Positions 25,678 to 33,101 of a stretch of 64,000 bases of DNA are shown here, one piece after another. Positions within the stretch are counted from its first letter, which is position 1, and each line of letters opens with the position of its first letter. This DNA is from Gillisella vitis. GTDB taxonomy: Bacteria > Pseudomonadota > Alphaproteobacteria > Rhizobiales > Rhizobiaceae. The position numbers and the translations under genes are program-made. The notes beneath the pieces were generated by a model that saw nothing but the letters and a program-made list of their open reading frames with translations, searched no databases and had not been told where the DNA came from. The stretch lies in contig NZ_LMVL02000004.1 in the NCBI RefSeq assembly GCF_001541345.2, forward strand, positions 248,001-312,000, given 5' to 3'.

Positions 25678-25839
25678 CCTGCCATCAACGGGCAAAATGC
25701 CTGGTTTTCCGGTTGACATGCCGGGTTAAGCCGGGGTATGTGCCACCAACCCTGAAACAGCGCGCCCAGCGGTGCGTTTTTCGTCGATATACATCCCGGC
25801 GGAACCAGACGGTTCCCTGGCAACCATGCGGATCTAAAA

Positions 25840-25965
25840 ATGAAGATCAAGAATTCGCTGAAAGCGCTTAAGGCACGTCACCGCGACAACCGTCTGGTTC
25901 GCCGCAAGGGCCGCGTTTACATCATCAACAAGCAGAACCCGCGTTTCAAGGCCCGTCAGGGCTGA
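25840..25965 (+). CDS. rpmJ: 50S ribosomal protein L36 (zinc-free type)
   Basis: A 41-residue, very basic protein starting [16 protein letters not shown] and ending [12 protein letters not shown]. This is the cysteine-free L36 variant, usual in alphaproteobacteria and related to E. coli YkgO. It is too short to be found by length-filtered ORF calling. Two small hairpins follow the stop (CTCTCCTGCGGGAGAG and CATCACctcgctGTGATG). Confidence 0.95.
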   Translation: MKIKNSLKALKARHRDNRLVRRKGRVYIINKQNPRFKARQG

Positions 25966-26044
25966 TCGAAATCTCTCCTGCGGGAGAGCGGCATCACCTC
26001 GCTGTGATGTCTGGACTTCGGTAAATCGCAGAATTCGGTTTGAA

Positions 26045-26084
26045 ACAGAGCGCATGCACGGTAGATTACCTGCATGCGCTCTGT
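26045..26084 (+). promoter_or_regulatory. Long hairpin enclosing the start codon of the TPR gene
   Basis: ACAGAGCGCATGCA (26045-26058) pairs perfectly with TGCATGCGCTCTGT (26071-26084), and GGTA/TACC inside extends the stem to 18 bp with one bulged C. The ATG at 26074 lies within the right arm. It could be the terminator of rpmJ (T-rich CTGTTCGTTTGTTC follows) or a structure that limits initiation of the next gene. Confidence 0.6.
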
Positions 26085-26877
26085 TCGTTTGTTCACTCAC
26101 CTGATTCTCACGGCCTGTATTCTGGTTGCCAGCGCCCTCGCCGGGCCTGCCGGCAAGACGTTTGCGCAGGACATCACTTTTGCGCAGGACGGGCCAGACG
26201 CGGCACCCAGCCAGCCTATGCCGCCTGCCCTGCCCTTCACGCCGGACCTTCAAAAGCCTGAGCCGAACCATCCTGAGACGGGTGAGCCGAGAGCGGACAA
26301 GGATGGCCAGCCGCCGTTATCTCCACAGCAAGACCCATCTCCGCAGCAGGGCGAGGTTGAACGCCTGGAAGACCGCAGCGACACAGCGGCGCTGTCTGGC
26401 AAGCCGGCGGACGAATTGCTGACCCAGCTGAGACGCGAACGCCAGCCGGGAGCCGCCAAGGCGATTGCCGCTGCCGTGATGGCGGATTGGTCGAATTCCG
26501 GTAGCCCCACCGTCAATCTGCTGATGCAATGGGCCGACAAGGCGATCAAGGACAAGAAAAACGCCGCAGCACTGGACTTCCTCGATCAGGCGATCGTATT
26601 GCAACCCGATTATGCCAATGGCTGGGGTCACCGCGCCAGCCTGCATTATAGCCAGGGCAATTACCGCAAGGCGATTTCCGATCTCAATCACGTCTTGGCC
26701 ATCGAACCGCGCCATTTCGGCGCGCTGGAAATGCTCGCCAATATTCTGGCAGAGACCGGTAGCGACCAAAAGGCGCTGGAAGCCTGGCAGCGCTACCTCG
26801 CCATCTATCCCGCCGACCGCGCCGCCCAGAGGACCGTGACCGAGCTTTCCGAGAAACTGGCAGGCGCCCGGACATAA
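26074..26877 (+). CDS. Secreted tetratricopeptide-repeat protein
   Basis: A 267-residue protein. Residues 1-32 form a signal sequence (HLILTACILVASALAGPAGKTFA). A Pro/Gln/Glu-rich linker covers about 33-105. Three TPR-like helix pairs span about 160-260: NAAALDFLDQAIVLQPDYANGW, GNYRKAISDLNHVLAIEPRH, and DQKALEAWQRYLAIYPADR, each with the expected A-L-P spacing. It probably acts as a periplasmic protein-interaction module. No Shine-Dalgarno sequence is visible and the ATG is inside a strong hairpin, so the start is less certain, although no later start keeps the signal sequence. Confidence 0.8.
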   Translation: MRSVRLFTHLILTACILVASALAGPAGKTFAQDITFAQDGPDAAPSQPMPPALPFTPDLQKPEPNHPETGEPRADKDGQPPLSPQQDPSPQQGEVERLEDRSDTAALSGKPADELLTQLRRERQPGAAKAIAAAVMADWSNSGSPTVNLLMQWADKAIKDKKNAAALDFLDQAIVLQPDYANGWGHRASLHYSQGNYRKAISDLNHVLAIEPRHFGALEMLANILAETGSDQKALEAWQRYLAIYPADRAAQRTVTELSEKLAGART

Positions 26878-27082
26878 TTATGATGTGCGAGGGACATCCA
26901 ACGCGATTTGCGGAGATGGATGGTGGAATGCGCAAAATCGAAGACTATCTACCTTTCACGCTCCACCGCGCCCTATGCTCCATCAAGCAGCTGAAAGACG
27001 CTGCTGTTTCAAAAATTTTCTGTGTCAGTTCACCCTATAGCGAGTCGGCTTCATGAAATGACGCAGCAGGAACCCATATCCC

Positions 27083-28090
27083 ATGCCTGCAATCTTGATC
27101 CTTGTCATTATCATTACACCTCTGATTGTAGCCTGGTTGTTTTCCACAGTCAAAATAAGACAGATCACTGACGACAATCCGAATATTGGCACGCTCGTCC
27201 CGATAAGAGACAGCCACCTCAACCTTCTGCATATTCCGGCATCTGAAAGCGCCGATCTGCCGCCGCTGCTGTTCATTCATGGCGCCAGCGGCAATCTGCG
27301 CGATCAGGCCGAGGCCTTTCGTCCGGCACTTGAGGGACGCGCGGATCTGATCTTCGTGGATCGGCCGGGCCATGGCTATTCACCGCGTGGCGGACCGGAA
27401 AACAACACACCCGATGGCCAAGCCAACGCCATTGCCGAGGCCATGGACGCCCTTGGCCTGTCACGGGCCATTATCATCGGCCATTCCTTTGGCGGTGCTA
27501 TTGCGGCAAGCTTTGCTGTTCTCCATCCAGAAAAGACGGCGGGTTTGCTCTTTCTCGCCCCTGCCACCCATCCGTGGCCCGGCGGTGTCGATTGGCATTA
27601 TCATCTGACCGCAACACCAATCATCGGCCCCCTCTTTGCCCGCACCCTTGCGCCCCTGGCAGGGCTTGCCAAGATGGATGGGGCCATCGGGGCAGTCTTT
27701 GCTCCCAATCCAAGTCCGGATGATTATATCGCCCGAACCGCCCCTACCCTGGTTCTGCGGCCCAGCACCTTCCGTCACAATGCCATCGACGTGTGCGGCT
27801 TGCACACCTATGTCACCCGCATGTCACCTCGCTACCCGGAAATACGGACGCCCACCGTGATCGTCACCGGTGACCGTGATGCCATCGTTCTGGCTGATAT
27901 TCACTCAGTCGGTCTTGCCCGCGACATTGCAGGCGCCGAGCTTATCTGGGTGCGACATTTAGGACACAAGCCGGACTATTGCGCCACAGACCTTGCCGTT
28001 GCCGCCATTGAAAAAATAGCCGGCCACGACCGTGATCTTGGGTCTTTGGCCAGGAAAATCGGTGACGCTCTTGAAATGTCAACAAACTGA
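27083..28090 (+). CDS. Alpha/beta hydrolase with N-terminal membrane anchor
   Basis: A 335-residue hydrolase. Residues 3-22 are hydrophobic (AILILVIIITPLIVAWLF) and should anchor it in the inner membrane. The oxyanion motif FIHGASG is near residues 63-69, the nucleophile elbow GHSFGG near 131-136 gives the catalytic Ser, the acid is in VTGDRDAIV near 268, and the His is in RHLGHKPDY near 297. The triad is complete, so it should be active as an esterase or lipase-like enzyme. The substrate is unknown. It stands alone. Confidence 0.87.
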   Translation: MPAILILVIIITPLIVAWLFSTVKIRQITDDNPNIGTLVPIRDSHLNLLHIPASESADLPPLLFIHGASGNLRDQAEAFRPALEGRADLIFVDRPGHGYSPRGGPENNTPDGQANAIAEAMDALGLSRAIIIGHSFGGAIAASFAVLHPEKTAGLLFLAPATHPWPGGVDWHYHLTATPIIGPLFARTLAPLAGLAKMDGAIGAVFAPNPSPDDYIARTAPTLVLRPSTFRHNAIDVCGLHTYVTRMSPRYPEIRTPTVIVTGDRDAIVLADIHSVGLARDIAGAELIWVRHLGHKPDYCATDLAVAAIEKIAGHDRDLGSLARKIGDALEMSTN

Positions 28091-28286
28091 TAAAATTGAC
28101 AGCTACTTAAGAGCTCGATAACCACCGACATTGGCTATCTACAACCAAGAGGATTGTGTTGTTGACATCACAATCAAATTGGCGCAAAACTATAGGCATA
28201 ATAACAAACCAATTTAGAACTACAATATTATCAAAGACGAATTTATAGTCTATTTATATTTCTGAGTTATTAAATAATTTATAAGT

Positions 28287-28322
28287 AATAAAGTCGCCCC
28301 TCCCAAGGCGGCTTTATTATTT
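28287..28322 (+). terminator. Terminator with CCTCCC loop
   Basis: A 12-bp stem (AATAAAGTCGCC / GGCGGCTTTATT) with the 8-base loop CCTCCCAA, then ATTTT. The loop is complementary to a Shine-Dalgarno sequence, as in several rhizobial sRNAs. It may end the hydrolase transcript or a separate sRNA. Confidence 0.7.
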
Positions 28323-28689
28323 TGATCTATCGATATTACGAGGGAATTTTTATAAATTCCTAATATTAGGAAATACTGCATAATCCCGCGAAGCGATGGA
28401 ATTTCACAATGGAATGGTGCCGTAGTCTCAAAGCATGACGGCAGCGGCCCTGGATTTTAGAAAACCCAGGACACGTCATCTATTGCTGTTCCCACCGGAT
28501 TTTACCCAGATCGAATCGCAGGTTTCAGCCCGCTCAATCGCCCTCTGGCAGAGCCATGTGACGAAAAACGCCGCCCGTCATCCATGACAAGCGGCATTAG
28601 AATTTCTCGGATACATGGACGGTCAGAACGGTCACTGAAGGTGACCCCTCACATTCCCTTTTAAAATACCTCTACGGCATAAGGGCCTT

Positions 28690-28720
28690 CAAGGCGAGGA
28701 TACGTCAGCATCTTCGCCTT
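28690..28720. repeat. Fragment of the compound palindromic repeat
   Basis: CAAGGCGAGGATACGTCAGCATCTTCGCCTT reduces to a hairpin AAGGCGAGGAT / ATCTTCGCCTT. It corresponds to the end segment 45849-45880 of copy B. It lies just after the pyk stop codon and may serve as part of its 3' end. Confidence 0.6.
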
Positions 28721-28736
28721 GCGGGGCTTAGCAATG

Positions 28737-30176
28737 TCAGACGCCAGACAGGCCATCCGGACCGATATAGGCGATGCGCAGCATATTGGTGGCGCCTGGC
28801 GTTCCCAATGGCACACCAGCGGAAATGATCACCCGGTCGCCCGGCTTGCCAAACTCTTCCGAAACCACGATGCGGCAGGCCCTGTTGACCATATCATCCA
28901 GATCGGTTGGCTCTTCGGAAACGACGCAATGCAGGCCCCAGACCAGCGACAGACGGCGGGCCGTCTGAACCACCGGCGATAGCGCCAGAATCGGCACTTC
29001 CGGACGCTCACGCGAAGCGCGAAGCCCGGTATTGCCTGACGACGTGTAACAGACGATGGCCGTCAACTTCAGGGTCTCGGCAATCTGGCGGGCCGCCAGC
29101 GAAATCGCGTCAGCGCCGGTTGCTTCCGGCTGCGGGCGCTGGGCATAGATAATGCCGGGATAGTGCGGTTCGCGCTCGATGGTGCGGGCAATCGACGCCA
29201 TGGTCGAGACCGCTTCGACCGGATACTGGCCGGAAGCAGATTCAGCCGACAGCATGATGGCATCGGCGCCTTCGAACACGGCTGTCGCCACGTCGGAGAC
29301 TTCGGCACGGGTCGGAACCGGCGCTGAAATCATCGATTCCAGCATCTGGGTGGCCACGACCACCGGCTTGCCTTCACGGCGGCAGGCGCGAATCAATTGT
29401 TTCTGGATGCCGGGAACGGCCTCCAGCGGCATTTCCACGCCAAGATCGCCACGCGCCACCATCAGGGCGTCCGACAGTTCGATGATCTCGTCGATCCGTT
29501 CCAGCGCTTGCGGCTTTTCGATTTTCGACATCAGCCCGACCCGTCCGCGGGCGATCTTGCGCACCTCGGACAGATCCTCGGGACGCTGGATGAAGGACAG
29601 CGCAACCCAATCGACGTCATTGGTGGCCAGAACAGCATCCAGATCGGCGCGGTCCTTGTCGGTCAGCACGCCGGTGGCGAGGATCGTATCGGGCAGGCTG
29701 ACGCCCTTGCGGTCGGAAATCTTGGTACCGGACACAACGCTACAGACAATGGTCTTGCCGTCGCATTTTTCAGCACGAAGATGCAGCTTGCCATCATCGA
29801 TCAACAGGCGATGGCCAACCTTGACGGCCTCAAGGATTTCCGGATGCGGCAGATAAACCCGGTTTTCATCGCCAGGGGCCTCGTTGCTGTCGAGGGTGAA
29901 GGTCTGGCCGGGCTTCAGTTCCACCGAGGTATTGGCAAATTTGCCGACCCGCAGCTTGGGGCCCTGCAAATCGGCGAGAATGCCGATCGGACGCCCGCAA
30001 GCAGCCTCGACATTGCGGATACGCTGGATCAGCGTGCGCATCACATCGTGGCTGGCATGGCTCATGTTGATACGGAAAAGATCGGCGCCAGCCTCATGCA
30101 GCTTGCGGATCATGGCTTCATCTTGCGAAGCCGGTCCAAGCGTTGCGAGAATTTTGACTTTGCGGTTACGCTTCAT
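28737..30176 (-). CDS. pyk: Pyruvate kinase
   Basis: Terminal glycolytic enzyme that converts phosphoenolpyruvate and ADP to pyruvate and ATP. It is 479 residues, of normal length. Motifs are KILATLGPAS near 8-17, RINMSHAS, LADLQGPKLRVG, the catalytic/metal region LMSKIEKPQALE, VARGDLGVEMP near 240, and VVATQMLESM. It starts at ATG 30176, which overlaps the stop of the upstream DUF1036 gene as ATGA, so the two are translationally coupled. Confidence 0.98.
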   Translation of the reverse strand: MKRNRKVKILATLGPASQDEAMIRKLHEAGADLFRINMSHASHDVMRTLIQRIRNVEAACGRPIGILADLQGPKLRVGKFANTSVELKPGQTFTLDSNEAPGDENRVYLPHPEILEAVKVGHRLLIDDGKLHLRAEKCDGKTIVCSVVSGTKISDRKGVSLPDTILATGVLTDKDRADLDAVLATNDVDWVALSFIQRPEDLSEVRKIARGRVGLMSKIEKPQALERIDEIIELSDALMVARGDLGVEMPLEAVPGIQKQLIRACRREGKPVVVATQMLESMISAPVPTRAEVSDVATAVFEGADAIMLSAESASGQYPVEAVSTMASIARTIEREPHYPGIIYAQRPQPEATGADAISLAARQIAETLKLTAIVCYTSSGNTGLRASRERPEVPILALSPVVQTARRLSLVWGLHCVVSEEPTDLDDMVNRACRIVVSEEFGKPGDRVIISAGVPLGTPGATNMLRIAYIGPDGLSGV

Positions 30177-30652
30177 TGCTTCTGGCCTTCCTGCGTGCCG
30201 GGCGTGTCGGACAACTGAACCATCCAGCTCCCCTGGCGGCCCGTGTCATATTCCTTGAAACCCATTTGCTGGTAACCGCGCTTGAAACAATCCCCGACGC
30301 CAACGATCTTGAACTCGTTTTCCGCCACACACATGTTGACATTGCCGGTCCAGCGGCCACCACGGGCGGCATCTTCTGCGTAGAGATAATAGTAGCGCGA
30401 TTTCAGCTCGCCTTCGATCAGCGTTGCGCAGGTCGAAGCGGGGACTTGCCACCAGCCCTCGCTGATCCAGCCTTCCGCCGCCCGGTAGCCAATGGCCACG
30501 CCGACGAGATTGGCCGAACCATTGCAAACGCGAAAATCCGCCTGCGCGGGTGCGGCATAAGCAATCGGTGAAAATACAATGGTCAAAAACAGGCCGAGAC
30601 GTGCAAGACGCCCGGAACCTGTAACGGAAGAGAGTGTGTTGGAATGAGGCAC
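30173..30652 (-). CDS. DUF1036 secreted protein
   Basis: A 159-residue protein. A signal sequence (LARLGLFLTIVFSPIAYAAPAQA) leads to a mature domain with DFRVCNGSANLVGVAIGY, WWQVPASTCATLIEG and NMCVAENEF, the DUF1036 pattern with four conserved cysteines suited to two disulfides. The GTG at 30652 is the only start that gives a proper signal sequence. Earlier in-frame residues to 30835 do not look coding. In alphaproteobacteria the gene commonly sits beside pyk; the reason is unknown. Confidence 0.82.
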   Translation of the reverse strand: MPHSNTLSSVTGSGRLARLGLFLTIVFSPIAYAAPAQADFRVCNGSANLVGVAIGYRAAEGWISEGWWQVPASTCATLIEGELKSRYYYLYAEDAARGGRWTGNVNMCVAENEFKIVGVGDCFKRGYQQMGFKEYDTGRQGSWMVQLSDTPGTQEGQKQ

Positions 30653-31155
30653 GGCTTCCGACGGAACTCCATTTTTCTGTGTTGCCTTCTTGCGACTATG
30701 GACCAAGAAAGTCAACGCAAGTCTAATCGATTGTAATCCCCACGTGGATGATGAGGGGTGAGTTTGACTGTATGGTGACGCTAGCACGCTTCTAAGCGAA
30801 CCAGATCCTTCTCGCACCGCAGGCCTGAACCGCAATAGCAGATATCACACGAATGATCATAAGGCGTTAAGCGACATTGAAGCATCCTTTTAAATCCGCC
30901 TGCCGCAGAATTCCTTAAATCCAACCCGATTTAAGGAATTCTGCGGCAAATTTGAAGTGCGACGGCATCTTTTGTGCATTTGATGAAACCCGTAAGTCTC
31001 AAGCCTTGAAAAACAGGGGATAATCCTGCTTCTGCGCGGCAACCGGTCCAAATTCGACCCAGGAGCCCTCTTAGAATAAAAAGAGATCTCCTAGAATAAT
31101 CGGCGAAAGATGCTTCACACGCATCCCCCATAATAGCCAATCCCATCACATAAAT
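30653..31155. other. Intergenic region carrying a RIME-like hairpin
   Basis: This 503-base divergent gap holds the promoters for the DUF1036-pyk pair and for the amidohydrolase gene. It has a perfect 21-bp palindrome at 30901-30948. No coding frame is credible. Confidence 0.5.
30901..30948. repeat. Perfect 21-bp stem, RIME-like
   Basis: Arms 30901-30921 and 30928-30948 match exactly around CAACCC. The core TTCCTTAAATC / GATTTAAGGAA is the same as in the palindrome at 23318-23343 and similar to the second hairpin at 32901-32948. Confidence 0.8.
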
Positions 31156-31968
31156 GTGTCAGCCATGAATGACTTCAAACCCTATGAGACGATAGCCGGC
31201 GACAACAGCCTGGGCCTCGTGCTGCTTGCCGATCACGCCATGAACCGGCTGCCTCCGGCCTATGGAACACTCGGCCTGCCCGATAGCGCCTATCAGCGGC
31301 ATATCGCCTATGATATTGGCGTGGAAAGCCTGACCCGCCAATTGGCGGCGCGGCTCGGCGTGCCTGCTGCCATGTCCTGTTTTTCCCGGCTACTGATCGA
31401 CCCAAACCGGGGCGAGGATGACCCGACCTTGGTCATGAAGATTTCCGACGGCGCGGTCATTCCCGGCAATCACCCGATCAGCGCGCAGGAATGGCAGTAT
31501 CGGGTGGAAAACTTCCATCGGCCTTACCACCATGCTGTCGAACGCTTGTTGACTGAGACCGCAGCTGCCAGCGGCAAGGCACCGCTGGTGCTGTCGCTGC
31601 ACTCCTATACGCCTGCCTGGAAGGGCGTGCCCCGCCCCTGGCATGCCGCCGTGCTCTGGGACAGCGATGAGCGCGCCGTGCGACCGCTGATCGACGCGCT
31701 CAGTCTGCCGGGGGACATTCTCGTCGGCGACAATGAGCCCTATGACGGTGCTTTGAAGGGCGATACACTCTACCGCCATTGTATGATTTCAGGCATGCCC
31801 CATGCGCTGCTGGAAGTGCGCCAGGACCTGATCGGCGACGAAGCCGGCATCGCCGCCTGGGCAGACCGGCTGGAGCCGATTTTTGCCGCATTGAACGGCG
31901 ATCCTGCCCTTCACGAATGGCGGCAATTTCCATCCCGCACCGGACCTTACCCGGCCTTCGAAAAATGA
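31156..31968 (+). CDS. N-formylglutamate amidohydrolase family protein
   Basis: A 270-residue hydrolase of the FGase family, which removes formyl groups from N-formylglutamate in histidine breakdown or acts on related substrates. Family blocks are LLADHAMNRLPPAYGTLGL near 26-44, the DPNRGEDDPTLV segment near 88-99, NFHRPYHHAV, LSLHSYTP and GMPHALLEVRQDLI. The GTG at 31156 or the ATG at 31165 (267 residues) may start it; neither has a clear ribosome site. No hut genes are near, so the substrate is open. The DUF1244 gene overlaps its stop. Confidence 0.85.
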   Translation: MSAMNDFKPYETIAGDNSLGLVLLADHAMNRLPPAYGTLGLPDSAYQRHIAYDIGVESLTRQLAARLGVPAAMSCFSRLLIDPNRGEDDPTLVMKISDGAVIPGNHPISAQEWQYRVENFHRPYHHAVERLLTETAAASGKAPLVLSLHSYTPAWKGVPRPWHAAVLWDSDERAVRPLIDALSLPGDILVGDNEPYDGALKGDTLYRHCMISGMPHALLEVRQDLIGDEAGIAAWADRLEPIFAALNGDPALHEWRQFPSRTGPYPAFEK

Positions 31969-32291
31969 TCGGACAAGAGATGAGCGAACTGACCAAGGAA
32001 CAGCAAACCGAACTGGAAGCAGCGGCCTTTCGCCGTCTTCTGGCGCATTTGCGTGAACGCAGCGATGTGCAGAATATCGACCTGATGAATCTGGCCGGGT
32101 TTTGCCGCAATTGCCTGGCCAATTGGTATCAGGACGCCGCCGACGCCAAGGGGGTCGAAATGACCCGCGACGAGGCGCGCCATCACGTCTATGCAATGCC
32201 CTATGAGCAATGGAAATTGCGGCATCAGAAACAGGCCAGCGAGGCCCAGAAGGCGGATTTCGAAGCCTCACGCCCCCAAGACGAGCCTTAA
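31965..32291 (+). CDS. DUF1244 family protein
   Basis: A 108-residue soluble protein. [34 protein letters not shown] and [18 protein letters not shown] are the conserved DUF1244 blocks, with a CxxC (CRNC) that could bind metal. The ATG at 31965 overlaps the preceding stop as ATGA; an ATG at 31980 (MSELTKEQQ) is an alternative. The family is widespread in proteobacteria and its function is unknown. Confidence 0.85.
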   Translation: MIGQEMSELTKEQQTELEAAAFRRLLAHLRERSDVQNIDLMNLAGFCRNCLANWYQDAADAKGVEMTRDEARHHVYAMPYEQWKLRHQKQASEAQKADFEASRPQDEP

Positions 32292-32518
32292 GAGCAGCTA
32301 TAGAAATAGCACCGGAGACGGATAATTTTACCCAGCCTTCCTCACGACATCATGGAGGTTTCAAGGTATTATCCAATCCCGACAAGGTTTTACCTGATAT
32401 TTCGCAGACCCATCCGCCTAGGCCCGGGGCTTTGCGCCATGCAAAAGAACTTGACGTGGCGCAGAGTTCACGGCACGTCACCCCCACTCAAATGACCATC
32501 CCCAGCAAGGAGATCCCC

Positions 32519-32782
32519 ATGTCTGATGCTCATGGCGTCGCCCGTGACCAACTTCGCGCTTTTGTCGAGCGCATCGAACGCCTTGAAGAAGAAAAGAAGA
32601 CCATCGCCGACGATATCAAGGACGTCTATGGCGAAGCCAAGGGCATGGGCTTCGACACCAAGATCCTGAAAAAGGTTATCGCCTTGCGCAAGAAGGATGA
32701 GCAGGAGCGGATGGAGGAAGACCTGATCCTCGACACCTATCTTCATGCGCTGGGAATGATCGAGAACCCGCCAGAAGGCTGA
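32519..32782 (+). CDS. gapR: GapR/DUF2312 nucleoid-associated protein
   Basis: An 87-residue DNA-binding protein. GapR in Caulobacter binds overtwisted AT-rich DNA ahead of replication and transcription and stimulates topoisomerases. The whole sequence matches: [35 protein letters not shown], and [13 protein letters not shown], forming an N-terminal coiled coil and a DNA-clamping helix. AAGGAGA seven bases ahead of the ATG fixes the start. A RIME-like repeat follows. Confidence 0.94.
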   Translation: MSDAHGVARDQLRAFVERIERLEEEKKTIADDIKDVYGEAKGMGFDTKILKKVIALRKKDEQERMEEDLILDTYLHALGMIENPPEG

Positions 32783-32842
32783 AACATCGGACCGGAAGTT
32801 TAGAACCGGCCTTCGGAAACCTCCGGTCCGCAAACAAAAACT

Positions 32843-32948
32843 GCTACAGCGCCATGCGCCTATATGGCGCACAAAGGTTCGCTGTAGCGCTTTATATCTG
32901 CTGCATAATTTTCTCTCTAAACCAATTCCCGTTTAAAGAATTATGCAG
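32843..32948. repeat. RIME-like double hairpin
   Basis: The first hairpin pairs GCTACAGCG (32843-32851) with CGCTGTAGC (32880-32888), with inner GCGCCAT/ATGGCGC. The second pairs CTGCATAATT (32901-32910) with AATTATGCAG (32939-32948). The layout and core words match the Rhizobium-specific intergenic mosaic element (RIME1) type as I remember it. Confidence 0.8.
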
Positions 32949-33040
32949 TAGCCCCCTCTTTAGGGGCCTGAACAGCTTCTCCCTCTTGAAAAAATGCGAC
33001 GGGAGATGCGAGACCAATAAAGCCTTTACCTGAAGATAGG

Positions 33041-33069
33041 AAAAAAACCGCGGTTACGCGGGTTTTTTA
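33041..33069 (-). terminator. Terminator between gapR and the DUF882 gene
   Basis: AAAAAACCGCG / CGCGGGTTTTTT stem with a 4-base loop, A and T tracts on both sides. It probably ends the DUF882 transcript on the minus strand and can serve gapR on the plus strand. Confidence 0.85.
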
Positions 33070-33101
33070 TGTAGGCCAGTCCGAAGGAAGGCTCGATATA
33101 C

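Larger units (their letters stand above)
28091..28736. other. 646-base AT-rich intergenic region
   Basis: No credible coding frame. The first 300 bases are markedly AT-rich for this genome. They contain a TTGACA at about 28162, a terminator at 28287-28322 and, further on, a small hairpin (CCTGG...CCAGG near 28450-28472). A fragment of the compound palindromic repeat lies at 28690-28720. The terminator is 200 bases from the nearest upstream gene end, so a small RNA between 28170 and 28322 is possible. Confidence 0.45.
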
